The notes under the pieces were generated by a model that was not told the DNA's origin, searched no databases, and worked only from the letters and a program-made list of their open reading frames with translations. Below, piece by piece: positions 8,893 through 17,399 of a DNA stretch of 48,670 bases. Source of the stretch: an uncultured Bacilli bacterium (GTDB lineage: Bacteria; Bacillota_I; Bacilli_A; RFN20; CAG-288). How positions within the stretch are numbered: the stretch's first letter is position 1; the number at the start of each line of letters is the position of its first letter. The DNA is taken from positions 1-48,670 of the forward strand of contig CALVXU010000033.1 in NCBI GenBank assembly GCA_944371605.1, read 5' to 3'. A program made the position numbers and the translations under genes.

Positions 8893-10806
8893 TTAGTTCT
8901 CCTCATAGCCCATAACGTTGTTATAGGTCATTTGTAAACAGAAATTGAAAGCATATAAGTCATCTTGTGGTTCAGCTTCAGGTTTGATGATACTGATATA
9001 ATAGGCGTCATTAGTGCCAGATCTATCGACTTCAAAGGCAAATAATTCTGTTTGTGCTAATTCTGTCAATTTAAAAGATTCAAAGATTGCTGAACTATCA
9101 CTAAACGGATCATCAGTTTTGCTAATAGCGATTTGGAAATTACTATCTTGAACCGCATATTGATTAACGTTATTCACAATCTTAGCGTAAACAGTAGTCT
9201 TTGGATTTTCAGCATCATAAGCGGGTAGATTGTTAATTTTTGCGGTGACATAAGCATTATGTTTGACTCCACCAGTAGTACCATTAAAATCTTGATTTCT
9301 AGCGCCAAAAGCTGTTAAACCAACAGAATTATTGATGATACAAGGTCTAGAAGTGACCCAGCCATTTTTCATAGACCAGTTATCAACTGTGACATATTCA
9401 GGTCTTCCTGAAACGCTCAAACTCTTATCACCTTCCGGATAATATGCAGCTGTTCCAGCTACCATATCTAATAGCACATAATCACCAGAGCTACCTCCGA
9501 TATCTTCTCTGACTGCTAATCCCATCCAAGGTAAGTTGATACCTAAGCCTGCTAAGAAATACTTAGTGACCGTTTCACCAGGCTGAATTGTGACTTCGCC
9601 AGTAGTCGTGATATTTCCGTAATATGTCGCATAGAATTCGACTGTGATCGGAAGTGTTTCATGATGGTTTTTAAAAATAGTTTTAACCAGTGTAGTACCA
9701 TTCGCAACTGTATCCAAATCACAAACGGTATTAATATTTTCCGGCATATCATAAATAGCAGCTTCATTAGCAGGGATAGACATTCTGATACCAGATAAGC
9801 CCTCTAATTCTGGATCATTAGCCTCATTTTCAGGTGTACCTGCGGTGATACTCTTTGACCCTTCATTGCGATAAGGATTGCCGACTGCTGGAACTAATGT
9901 GGGATTAAACTCAGAAAACACAGCCCAAACGGTAAGAGTGCTATCGGGCATATTGAAAGGACCATATTCAGTGACTCCTAATTCACCGACACGATTATTC
10001 TTAACACCATAATCAAAGCCAACAAAAATCATACCTTCAGGTGCTTCAACAGCTTCGACAGAAATAGGTGTATCATAAGTGAATTCATAAGTTGTGATAT
10101 CTTGATATTCACCGTCCTTATCATCGATAATCTCACCTGTGGCAGTATCTTTGACTTTCGCACCAACCACATTCAATGTATATTTCATATCATCATATTG
10201 TCCGGTTACAACAATGTCATAATCAGGCATTTTGAAGACATTACCATTACGCCAAATTTCTTCTTCAGAATCAAAAGTCCAATCAATAAACTTTTTATGC
10301 ATCGGAATATTAGGCGTTAAGGTCACGTATTCTCCAGCTTTAGCAGTAGTGACAGAAGACGTACCACCGACGACTGTAATAGTATGTTCTTCCAATGTAG
10401 GAGCCTGGGTATTAACGATTAAAACAAAAGTTTCTTTCAAGTCTTTAATAGTAGCTGAAATAACTGTTTCACCAGCGCTTAATAAAGTGACTTTTCCTGC
10501 ATTATCGATAGTGGCAACGCTTTTATCCGAGCTATCTAATGTAACAGTGCCAGTAAATCCTTCATCCTTATCGACATCGACGGTCAGTTCCAAAGTTCCG
10601 AGTGAAAGATTAACTTCAAGTGAGCCAGTGATTTTACGATTGTTATATTTGATCTGCAATGAATTGACATCGGGTTCTTTTTCTGGCGGAACCACTGAAT
10701 CAATGACTGGTGTGCTTGAACTCGAAGAAGAATTATCAGTGCATGAAACTGCCATTGACGAAAGCGCCATTGTTGCTAATAGAGCAACAAAAAACTTTTT
10801 CTTCAT
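8893..10806 (-). CDS. Large lipoprotein with BIG2-like and InlB-B-like domains; first gene of operon A
   Basis: 637 residues. The signal peptide ends in 'MAVSC' (lipobox), followed by a run of serines. Domains: a BIG2-like Ig fold (about 45-132; 'SSDKSVATIDNAGKVTLLSAG'-type motif), then a divergent InlB B-repeat-like domain starting 'HTITVVGG' and containing 'FKMPDYDIVVTGQY'. A beta-rich module follows with 'TLVKTIFKNH' and 'VTIQPGETVTKYF', and finally an unassigned C-terminal region of about 180 residues. The BIG2, InlB-like and following module recur in the same order in the C-terminal 580 residues of the GH3 at 23097-28010. This suggests an adhesion or polysaccharide-binding partner of the GH3 enzymes. 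GGAG lies 11 bases before the ATG. No catalytic motif is visible. Confidence 0.78.
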   Translation of the reverse strand: MKKKFFVALLATMALSSMAVSCTDNSSSSSSTPVIDSVVPPEKEPDVNSLQIKYNNRKITGSLEVNLSLGTLELTVDVDKDEGFTGTVTLDSSDKSVATIDNAGKVTLLSAGETVISATIKDLKETFVLIVNTQAPTLEEHTITVVGGTSSVTTAKAGEYVTLTPNIPMHKKFIDWTFDSEEEIWRNGNVFKMPDYDIVVTGQYDDMKYTLNVVGAKVKDTATGEIIDDKDGEYQDITTYEFTYDTPISVEAVEAPEGMIFVGFDYGVKNNRVGELGVTEYGPFNMPDSTLTVWAVFSEFNPTLVPAVGNPYRNEGSKSITAGTPENEANDPELEGLSGIRMSIPANEAAIYDMPENINTVCDLDTVANGTTLVKTIFKNHHETLPITVEFYATYYGNITTTGEVTIQPGETVTKYFLAGLGINLPWMGLAVREDIGGSSGDYVLLDMVAGTAAYYPEGDKSLSVSGRPEYVTVDNWSMKNGWVTSRPCIINNSVGLTAFGARNQDFNGTTGGVKHNAYVTAKINNLPAYDAENPKTTVYAKIVNNVNQYAVQDSNFQIAISKTDDPFSDSSAIFESFKLTELAQTELFAFEVDRSGTNDAYYISIIKPEAEPQDDLYAFNFCLQMTYNNVMGYEEN

Positions 10807-10857
10807 AAAATAAAAATCTCCTTGATAATTTAATTTTGCTAGTTTTCATCTTTTTAT

Positions 10858-10898
10858 TTTGTAAAAAAGATTTCCTAGGATTTATTCTTTTTTACAAA
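10858..10898. promoter_or_regulatory. 13-bp perfect inverted repeat in the operon A leader
   Basis: TTTGTAAAAAAGA (10858-10870) and TCTTTTTTACAAA (10886-10898) are perfect complements around a 15-base loop that contains the palindrome CCTAGG. It lies 52-92 bases upstream of the first lipoprotein start of operon A. No T-run follows on the minus strand, so it is not a simple terminator. It could be an operator or a leader-RNA hairpin. Confidence 0.45.
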
Positions 10899-11000
10899 TC
10901 ATTCTTTTGCTTTTTTTAAATGATAAACGGCCTCCTATGATTTTTGACAACTGACTTCTGCTCTTCAAATGGCAATTGCTATCACAATAAAGTTTATAAA

Positions 11001-11014
11001 TGTAAGCGGTTTTA
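11001..11014 (+). promoter_or_regulatory. cre-like operator sequence
   Basis: TGTAAGCGGTTTTA matches eight of the nine fixed positions of the CcpA operator consensus TGNAANCGNTNNCA. It lies about 200 bases from both divergent starts. A related core, TGTAAGCGAT, lies upstream of operon B. This is a sequence match only; no regulator gene for it is in the window. Confidence 0.4.
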
Positions 11015-11110
11015 TCAAGGAAAAAGGCGTCAAAAGCAAGTTTAATATCGCCAATAGCATTTCTTTTTGAATTGTCTCCAACATCGAATAGAAAATGTTA
11101 AATATCACAA

Positions 11111-11136
11111 TATTTCAACTATATTTTATTGAAATA
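11111..11136. promoter_or_regulatory. 8-bp inverted repeat, candidate regulator site
   Basis: TATTTCAA (11111-11118) and TTGAAATA (11129-11136) are perfect inverted repeats separated by 10 bases, about 90-115 bases upstream of the response-regulator start. A site for a dimeric regulator is possible. LytTR proteins usually bind direct repeats, so assignment to the adjacent regulator is not secure. Confidence 0.35.
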
Positions 11137-11143
11137 ATCACAT

Positions 11144-11157
11144 ATAAAGCGCTTCCA
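11144..11157 (-). promoter_or_regulatory. Second cre-like operator sequence
   Basis: Read on the minus strand this is TGGAAGCGCTTTAT, matching seven of nine fixed positions of TGNAANCGNTNNCA. It contains the palindromic core AAGCGCTT and sits about 70 bases before the response-regulator gene. Confidence 0.38.
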
Positions 11158-11226
11158 CTTTAAAATTTGATCAAGTTGTAATATCATAGATTTATTGACT
11201 ATATAGATTAACTGCGAGACAAAAAC

Positions 11227-11940
11227 ATGAACATAGCAATAGTTGAAGATGATCAAAACACTCAAGATGAACTAAAACAACATCTGCTTCATTTTTGTAA
11301 AGAACACAAATTATCTTTTGATATCGAATGTTTTTCTGATGCTCAATCTTTTTTAAACAGACCTGCCTCATTATTTTCATTAGTTTTTCTAGATATTGAC
11401 TTACCAGGTATAAGCGGCATGAAAGCCGCTGTAAAATTACGTGAACAAAAAAATGATATCATGATTATTTTTGTCACATCTTTAGCACAATATGCTTTAA
11501 AAGGATATAAGGTGCAAGCGTTTGATTTCATCGTCAAACCATTCAACTATTATTCGCTCGAAATGTCATTGAACCGAGCTCTACCAACATTAAAAACTAA
11601 AGGTAAAACCTTAGTGATCGCACAGACAGATAGAACAAAAAAACTGATCAATATTGAAGATTTAATTTATATAGAGGTCATCAATCATACCCTCTATTTC
11701 CATAGTACAAAAGAGACATATTCAAGTATCGATACATTGGATCGATATCATAAGGAATTAAGCGCAGATAATTTTGCTTTATGCAATAGATGCTATCTTG
11801 TTAACCTGCATTTTGTAACTGGTATCAAAGCTAATGAGGTGATTTTATCAAATGGTCATAAACTGACAATATCTCGCTATAAAAAACAAGCTTTTATCGA
11901 TTCATTGAATTTATATTTAAGCCAAGAGGATGCATTTTAA
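11227..11940 (+). CDS. LytTR-family response regulator of locus A
   Basis: 237 residues: a CheY-like receiver (1-120) and a C-terminal LytTR DNA-binding domain (about 135-235). Receiver features are the acidic pair Asp8-Asp9, phosphoacceptor Asp56 in 'VFLDIDLPG', Thr/Ser in 'FVTS', and Lys in 'DFIVKPFNYY'. LytTR features are 'LIYIEVINHTLYFH', 'NFALCNRCYLVNL' and 'LTISRYKKQAF'. The stop overlaps the next start as TAATG, so translation is coupled to the kinase. AgrA/LytR-type regulators bind promoter DNA through the LytTR beta-fold. Divergence from operon A makes that operon the obvious candidate target. The ribosome site is weak (GCGAG). It is paralogous to 21313-22023. Confidence 0.92.
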   Translation: MNIAIVEDDQNTQDELKQHLLHFCKEHKLSFDIECFSDAQSFLNRPASLFSLVFLDIDLPGISGMKAAVKLREQKNDIMIIFVTSLAQYALKGYKVQAFDFIVKPFNYYSLEMSLNRALPTLKTKGKTLVIAQTDRTKKLINIEDLIYIEVINHTLYFHSTKETYSSIDTLDRYHKELSADNFALCNRCYLVNLHFVTGIKANEVILSNGHKLTISRYKKQAFIDSLNLYLSQEDAF

Positions 11941-13304
11941 TGATCATAACTAATCTGTTTATCAATAAGATTTTATTTATGATAGAGATGCTTTCTGGTA
12001 TGTATATCTTTTCGCATAAAATGAGAAAAAGATCGCATCCAATAATCAGATATGTATTATCAATTTCTTTATGCTTATTAGTAGCTATCTTCTATCCACT
12101 AGTAAAAGATGTTTCTTATTCTTGGTGGTATATTTCTCTGATGTATTTCGTGTTTGCCATCGTGAGCTGTTTGACTCTCCCAATCATTTATGATATGTCT
12201 TGGAAAGAGGTTCTCTTCTTCTTTATCGTCGCCTATACAGCACAGCATTTCGCCTACCAGTTAAATACTGTTCTCTCTTTAGCTTGTGGATTAATCAACT
12301 CTTATCAATCAGCATATAATGGTGAAAATCTCCTGGAAGATGGTGGTTTGTTAGTCTTGCGCCTCACATTGACTACCGTAGTGTTCACATTAGTCTATGT
12401 GACCATTTACATCGCTTTTATTTCACGCGTCATAAAAAAAGATTTATCGTTCAACAACCTCGAAATTCTTGTCATCTCTGGAGTAGCATTAATCATTGAT
12501 ATTTTAGTTAATGCAGTGATAGTCAGTTATGGCAAAGATTTATTAGATGTCATCGAATATATGATATGTCTTTACAGTTTGATTAATTGTTTTGTCATTC
12601 TCTTCTTGTTTTATTTTGTTTTACGCTCAAAGAATCTTCAGAAAGATTTAGATGTTTCTTCATTCTTATTAAATGAAGCTGAAAAGAAATACATGCAGAC
12701 GAAAAATAATGTCGACTTGATCAATATCAAATGCCATGATATGAAACAACAGATTATAGCTATTGGAAAAAGCCGTTCGATTAATCAAGAAGCTTTAAAA
12801 GATATGACAGAAGCTATTCAAATTTATGACTCGACTATGCATACTGGTAACGCAGCAGTAGATATTATTTTGGTTGATAAAAAACTCAATTGTAATCAAC
12901 AGCAAATCAATTTAAAGTGCTATGCTGATTGTTCTAAATTAGATTTCATTTCAGATAGTGACATTTATAGCCTTTTCGGTAATGCTATAGATAACGCGAT
13001 AGAAGCCACTTCCAAAATAACTGATCCAAGTAAAAAGTTGATCAATGTCTTTGTAAAAAACATCAATAACTTTGTTTCGATAAGAATTGAAAACTATTTC
13101 AATGGTGAAATCAAATTTGATTCAGACGGTCGCCCAAAAAGTACTAAAACTAATAATGGTTACCATGGTTTTGGTATTAAATCATTAGAGATGATTGTCA
13201 AAAAATACCATGGCAATCATTTGATTAAAATCGATGATGAAGTCTTCTCTTTTAATATTTTCTTTCCCATTGATGAGAATATGACAAATACTGATTTTTC
13301 ATGA
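11940..13304 (+). CDS. AgrC/GHKL-type sensor histidine kinase of locus A
   Basis: 454 residues with about six membrane helices in the first 235. A dimerisation helix follows with phosphoacceptor His266 in 'IKCHDMKQQ', then a GHKL ATPase domain with N-box 'SLFGNAIDNAIEA' and G-box 'GYHGFGIKSL'. There is no large extracellular domain, so the ligand probably binds within the membrane bundle, as in AgrC-like kinases. The N-terminal segment 'FYPLVKDVSYSWWYISLM' and the motif 'AYTAQHFAYQ' are nearly the same in the second kinase (19955-21313), which hints at related signals. No AgrD-like peptide gene was found beside it. The start codon overlaps the regulator stop. Confidence 0.92.
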   Translation: MIITNLFINKILFMIEMLSGMYIFSHKMRKRSHPIIRYVLSISLCLLVAIFYPLVKDVSYSWWYISLMYFVFAIVSCLTLPIIYDMSWKEVLFFFIVAYTAQHFAYQLNTVLSLACGLINSYQSAYNGENLLEDGGLLVLRLTLTTVVFTLVYVTIYIAFISRVIKKDLSFNNLEILVISGVALIIDILVNAVIVSYGKDLLDVIEYMICLYSLINCFVILFLFYFVLRSKNLQKDLDVSSFLLNEAEKKYMQTKNNVDLINIKCHDMKQQIIAIGKSRSINQEALKDMTEAIQIYDSTMHTGNAAVDIILVDKKLNCNQQQINLKCYADCSKLDFISDSDIYSLFGNAIDNAIEATSKITDPSKKLINVFVKNINNFVSIRIENYFNGEIKFDSDGRPKSTKTNNGYHGFGIKSLEMIVKKYHGNHLIKIDDEVFSFNIFFPIDENMTNTDFS

Positions 13305-13443
13305 TTAAATAAAGCTATAAAAATCAGTTAGATTTCTAAATAAAAAATGTTCTTTACTGCAGCTTTAAATCGCATTTTATCTATTTAAATAATATTCACC
13401 ATTGAACTAAAGTTAACCACAAATAGATTTGAGGCTAGTATAT

Positions 13444-13725
13444 CTAAATACGACAAGAAGATACCGTATTTCTTATTTTATCTTTATCAATTCTCTCATC
13501 ATCAATTTTAAGCAAAAAAATTTGTGCATATGAGCAAGTTGCAGATATTTTTTTATCACTTGTTTTTGTCTCTTCTAAAAATTTAAGCATCAATTTCTTA
13601 GCAAGCCCTTGCCCTCTATACTTTTCATCGACAAAAGTCTTCACCACCACAATATAATCACCTTCTATTTGATATAAAAGATAGACCTCTTCATCAGAGT
13701 ATCCTTTTAGAGTTATTTTATTCAT
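13444..13725 (-). CDS. Short GNAT-fold acetyltransferase-like protein
   Basis: 93 residues resembling the small YjdJ-type GNAT proteins. 'YIVVVKTFVDEKYRGQGLAKKLM' carries the acetyl-CoA pyrophosphate loop R-G-Q-G-L-A after a beta strand, and 'KISATCSYAQIF' matches the following strand with the conserved Cys-Ser-Tyr. It is much shorter than a full GNAT enzyme, as usual for this subfamily, and the last 25 residues after 'SYAQ' are not conserved-looking. GAGGT lies upstream of the ATG. The gene is isolated between the kinase and the beta-helix lipoprotein. The acceptor substrate is unknown. Confidence 0.78.
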   Translation of the reverse strand: MNKITLKGYSDEEVYLLYQIEGDYIVVVKTFVDEKYRGQGLAKKLMLKFLEETKTSDKKISATCSYAQIFLLKIDDERIDKDKIRNTVSSCRI

Positions 13726-13794
13726 AATTAAATTACCTCAACACAATTTTATCAAATCTCTTCATAATGAAACTATCATGATCTAACAAATAAG

Positions 13795-13831
13795 AAAAAG
13801 GCTAGATAAGCCGAATAAGCTCAATCTAGCC
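13795..13831 (-). terminator. Rho-independent terminator for the beta-helix lipoprotein gene
   Basis: On the minus strand GGCTAGA pairs with TCTAGCC around an 18-base loop and is followed by TTTTTCTT. It lies 33-70 bases after the stop codon of the minus-strand lipoprotein gene. Confidence 0.75.
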
Positions 13832-13863
13832 ATACAGAATCATAATTAACAAAAAAGATAAGA

Positions 13864-16815
13864 TTATTTAGTTTTAATATCTACGTTATATTGAGAGAAA
13901 CGAGGATTCTCTTCAAGTCCACCGATATTTTTAATAGTAGTAGAATCTAATGTAATAGTAGGCTTTTCAGTGTTGCCAGTATAATAAGCATAAACGAATG
14001 GATAATCATACTTTTCACCTTTTGTAGCTTCGACAGTTTCAAACCTAATACCAGTGAGGCTCACATTGATATTAGAGCTCAAATAAGAAGACTTCTCCCT
14101 ATCCCATCTATCACCGATGACGATGAAACCTTTAGGAGCCGAATTACCACTTCCCCAAGCTTTGTTCAAATATGCTTCAGCTCCAAGTTCTCTTTCATTA
14201 TTGATCTTCAATAAAGTGTCTTCGACATTAACGTTTCCAGCTCTTACAAAGATAGCTTGACTAAGTCCATAAACTTCAGAACCTTTAACATTCAATTTGC
14301 CAGGGACATTCATCATAATGCCAGCTCCTAAAGCAGAATTGATAGTGGAATTTTCAACATTGATTTCAACATTGTAATTATCAACCTTACCCGCATTAGT
14401 GGCAATACCATATGATTGAGCAGAAATATTAGAATTTAATACTTCAACTTTAGCAGCATCTCCTCTAGGATAAGCGAATAAACTAGTAGTTGTGATATCG
14501 AGATTATCAACGATTAAACTAGCGCCAGAAGTGACCTCAAAAGCGGTTTGAACTATATTTGAGGAAGTATCACAAACTAATTCTCCCTTATTTTTAGAAC
14601 TGCTGAAGAGTTTGACAGTTCCAGAAGTGATGGAGACACTATTATCACCACTCGCTCTACTATTTATATTCAAGGTATTGTCAGCTAAGTCGATATTAGT
14701 TTCTTCTCTACCATCAAATGAAGGAATCTCAGAAAGAGTTAAATCTTCGCTTAACTTAAAGTCTTTGACACCAGTAGCGATAACTGCTGGATCCGTTAAA
14801 TAGCCAAATTGAGTAGCATTTGCGATCAAAAGAGGATCTTCAGTTGTACCAGAGCCACCAGCGAAAGCGATATCGCTTTTAGTGGATAAGAACTCATCAA
14901 TTTCACCATCGGCATCATGATAAACCTTATCGAATAATTGACCGTTGACGAATGTGTCAGTGGAAGCGGGATCTTCACCAGTCACATTTAAATCAGTGTT
15001 ATTGCCTCTATAAACACGGCTGAATTGAGAATAAGACTCTCTGTCAATATTTAAAGTAGCAATAGTATCAGCACTATCGCCGTTCATGAAGATTTGATAA
15101 GGTCTCAAAGGATCTTTATCAGTTGTTTCTTCGACTAAAGTTTCTTCGTACTTAACATTGTCAAGAGTCAAAGTGGCTCCATATTGATAAGCAGTAGTGT
15201 TATTATCGCCGATAACGATAGCAGCGGTTGGAACGCGATTGCCATCGCCCCATCGCCCGCCATCATAGAACGGACCAGCAGGAACATCGGTCGGATTTTG
15301 ATAATATCCATCATTGTATTTGATAGTCGAATCGGTGATTTTGACATTACCGCCTCTGACGACGATAGCTTGTCTTTCACCAGATATGGTGGAATCAGTG
15401 ACAGTCACATCAGCAGGAACATTGATGAGCATAGCAGTGTTATCATCGGAAGTCTCGCTATGAGCAGTGATAGTACTACGCTCAATGTTAATTTCGACAT
15501 CAGTGACCTCAGCACCTAATGATGCGTTTGTAGATACACCATAAACACTAGCATTGATAGTACTATCGATAACATTTAACTTTGAACCATAATTTTCAAT
15601 ATTGACACCAGAATCGACATTGTTGACTGTCATATGATCTAAAGTTAATTTGCCGCCAGCTGCAGAATCACTTATAGAGCCGAGACCAATACTAGCAAAG
15701 CCAGTAGTAGCACTATCTAAAGTACCATTTTTAAATGTGATATCTTGTTGATTTTGAATAACCATCACTGAGCTTCTAGAAGTGAATTCAATCTTGTGAC
15801 TATCAAAATCGACAACTTTAGTGATTTCACCAGAAGGCAAACGCAAATCACTAACAGTGAGGTTATCGCCAAGTTTAAAGTAGGTGGCATCAGCCTTTGT
15901 AAACAAAGATAATTGCTCAGCATTTGAGATGATTAAAGGATCATCACTAGTACCAGTACCATCTGTAAAGACAGGTGCACTCGAATCGATAGTTCCTTGG
16001 TTTAAAACATTGCCCCAAGAGTCGATTAAGGCATTATTATATTTTTTACCATCTATATAAGAATCTGTGGTTTCATTTCCAAATGTAGCAGAAACGACGA
16101 ATCCATTATCAACCATTTGTGTTGAATAGGTATATGATTTATTTTCAGCATTATATACAGGAGCGATTTCATCTAAGACTGAAGTCAAACCGCCATCTAA
16201 TGACAAGTCTTCAAGATAATAACCATCCTGAGGGAACATTGTAAAAGTGATTTCAGTACCAGTGATTCCACTTCCAATTGACGGGACTACACGTCCACCA
16301 ACTGAAGGTAAAATAGTATTGGACCAAGCAGTTTTACCATCCTCACCATCTTGGCCATCTTCACCAGGTTCACCCTGATCACCTTTATCACCCTTGTCTC
16401 CTTTATCGCCTTGGTCACCTTTATCACCTTTAGGACCAGTAGCAGGAATATTTGTGTCTACACCATCGATAAACCAGTTTCCATTAGAACCGATTTTGAT
16501 TTCAGGTGTATGGCCATCTTTACCAGGTTCACCTTGGATACCTTGTGCACCATCAGTACCATTAGTCACAGTAAATGTGGAAGTAGTACCATCAGTATAA
16601 GTGATAGTATAGGTGTCAACATTACCCGACGTAGATGTTTTTTCGATAGATTTGATACCAACACCGGCATCGCCTTTATCGCCTTTATCACCTTTATCAC
16701 CCTTATCGCCTTTGTCACCGACAACAGCAGATGTTTCGCCTCTAAATTCACAAGAGGCTAAAGGAGCAGCCATAGTAGCAAGAGCAAGTAGCATCAATAA
16801 CTTGTATTTTTTCAT
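13864..16815 (-). CDS. Lipoprotein with two collagen-like tracts and a duplicated parallel beta-helix
   Basis: 983 residues from the ATG at 16815, which has GAGGTG 6 bases upstream; a GTG at 16824 falls inside that ribosome site. The signal peptide ends in 'PLASC'. Two Gly-Asp-Lys triplet tracts (about residues 33-52 and 128-160) flank a short domain with 'TYTITYTDGTTSTFTV', a form common in gut Bacilli surface proteins. An InlB-like segment follows ('VVPSIGSGITGTEITFTMFP'). The rest is two copies of an approximately 290-residue unit, each beginning 'DPL(I/L)I(S/A)NA.Q' and running through 'VEINVENSTI', 'MLINVPADV' or 'MMNVPGKL', and 'AI(V/F)VR(G/A)GNV'. This strand-turn pattern is typical of a pectate-lyase-like beta-helix. 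Catalytic residues are not evident; adhesion or glycan binding is as likely as cleavage. Confidence 0.85.
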   Translation of the reverse strand: MKKYKLLMLLALATMAAPLASCEFRGETSAVVGDKGDKGDKGDKGDKGDAGVGIKSIEKTSTSGNVDTYTITYTDGTTSTFTVTNGTDGAQGIQGEPGKDGHTPEIKIGSNGNWFIDGVDTNIPATGPKGDKGDQGDKGDKGDKGDQGEPGEDGQDGEDGKTAWSNTILPSVGGRVVPSIGSGITGTEITFTMFPQDGYYLEDLSLDGGLTSVLDEIAPVYNAENKSYTYSTQMVDNGFVVSATFGNETTDSYIDGKKYNNALIDSWGNVLNQGTIDSSAPVFTDGTGTSDDPLIISNAEQLSLFTKADATYFKLGDNLTVSDLRLPSGEITKVVDFDSHKIEFTSRSSVMVIQNQQDITFKNGTLDSATTGFASIGLGSISDSAAGGKLTLDHMTVNNVDSGVNIENYGSKLNVIDSTINASVYGVSTNASLGAEVTDVEINIERSTITAHSETSDDNTAMLINVPADVTVTDSTISGERQAIVVRGGNVKITDSTIKYNDGYYQNPTDVPAGPFYDGGRWGDGNRVPTAAIVIGDNNTTAYQYGATLTLDNVKYEETLVEETTDKDPLRPYQIFMNGDSADTIATLNIDRESYSQFSRVYRGNNTDLNVTGEDPASTDTFVNGQLFDKVYHDADGEIDEFLSTKSDIAFAGGSGTTEDPLLIANATQFGYLTDPAVIATGVKDFKLSEDLTLSEIPSFDGREETNIDLADNTLNINSRASGDNSVSITSGTVKLFSSSKNKGELVCDTSSNIVQTAFEVTSGASLIVDNLDITTTSLFAYPRGDAAKVEVLNSNISAQSYGIATNAGKVDNYNVEINVENSTINSALGAGIMMNVPGKLNVKGSEVYGLSQAIFVRAGNVNVEDTLLKINNERELGAEAYLNKAWGSGNSAPKGFIVIGDRWDREKSSYLSSNINVSLTGIRFETVEATKGEKYDYPFVYAYYTGNTEKPTITLDSTTIKNIGGLEENPRFSQYNVDIKTK
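16378..16433 (-). repeat. 9-bp tandem repeat tract encoding Gly-Asp-Lys/Gln triplets (second collagen-like tract)
   Basis: Degenerate 9-base units (GGTGATAAA-like on the minus strand) encode GPKGDKGDQGDKG-type collagen triplets. Changes in unit number keep the reading frame, so the tract length may vary between strains. Confidence 0.7.
16669..16719 (-). repeat. 9-bp tandem repeat tract encoding GDK triplets (first collagen-like tract)
   Basis: About six near-identical 9-base units (GGCGATAAA/GGTGATAAA on the minus strand) give GDKGDKGDK. The low divergence between units suggests recent expansion by slippage. Confidence 0.75.
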
Positions 16816-16908
16816 TAAAATCACCTCATGTTAATTATATATCTCTTTTCTTAAAAAACAACTTTCCCACCCCCGTTTCTGCAAATTTGCGCAAAAATGA
16901 TAAAAAAA

Positions 16909-16998
16909 TAAGAACGTAATATTATGATAATAATGAACTGATAAAAGATTATTACAAGTATTTACTATTTTTAGTTTTGAAATTTATCAGCGTTCTTA
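16909..16998. repeat. Split inverted repeat, possible RNA hairpin
   Basis: TAAGAACG (16909-16916) and CTGATAAA (16938-16945) are both complementary to the contiguous stretch TTTATCAGCGTTCTTA (16983-16998). Folded, this gives 16 base pairs interrupted by a 21-base bulge on one side only, with a 37-base loop. Function unknown. Confidence 0.4.
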
Positions 16999-17359
16999 CA
17001 TAATCTATTTCTTAAAAATTTCTAGACCATAAATATGTATTTTAAATATATTAAATTGAAATAAACATCTGTTTATTGTTTATTATCAACTTAAAATATG
17101 CTACAAAAGCTGCTAACAAAATAAATGTATCCTATCGATAATATTTAATCTGTAAAGCTGCTAATTTTTGTAAACTTTAGTAAAGAACATTATATTGAAA
17201 TATATTATATAATTATTTTATTTAGAACAAATTTGAAAATTCTTTGTTCTCAATACAAAACTGAAAACTACAATTTATTGATGTCGTACTGCTCTTTTAT
17301 TAAACAATTTAAATTAATAAAACTGAAATTATATTATTTGCTCATAACTATTTAAGTGT

Positions 17360-17399
17360 TTGAAAATTATATTAATTAATCGGTAATATGTTTTATAAT
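17360..17399 (+). promoter_or_regulatory. Candidate sigma-A promoter of the tRNA gene
   Basis: TTGAAA (17360-17365) is followed after 18 bases by TAATAT (17384-17389). A second -10-like box, TATAAT, lies at 17394-17399, 10 bases before the tRNA. Either could serve; the region is very AT-rich, so the match is only moderate. Confidence 0.45.

Larger units (their letters stand above)
10807..11226. other. Divergent regulatory intergenic region of locus A (420 bases, no gene)
   Basis: This stretch separates glycosidase operon A (minus) from the LytTR/AgrC-like pair (plus). No reading frame with a ribosome site is present. It holds a 13-bp inverted repeat, two cre-like sequences and an 8-bp inverted repeat, listed separately. 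No convincing -35/-10 pair could be assigned to either side. Confidence 0.7.

Noticed and set aside
10232..10813. 193-codon open frame on the plus strand inside the locus A lipoprotein gene
   Set aside because: It is antisense to a clear lipoprotein gene. The Val/Ser-rich translation is what the complement of Ig-repeat DNA gives, and there is no ribosome site.
13305..13443. Possible autoinducer-peptide gene next to the AgrC-like kinase
   Set aside because: No short frame with a ribosome site and a Cys/Ser-containing AgrD-like core was found here or around the second kinase, so a classic quorum-sensing agr locus is not supported.
15184..15519. 111-codon plus-strand frame inside the beta-helix gene
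   Set aside because: It mirrors the repeat-rich coding strand and has no ribosome site or known motif.
16375..16720. Possible CRISPR or satellite array because of regular short repeats
   Set aside because: The 9-base units are codons of collagen-like triplets in one reading frame, with no spacers.
16351..16761. 136-codon plus-strand frame rich in Thr-Phe-Ile
   Set aside because: It is the antisense of the collagen-like GDK tract; periodic repeats keep the opposite frames open.
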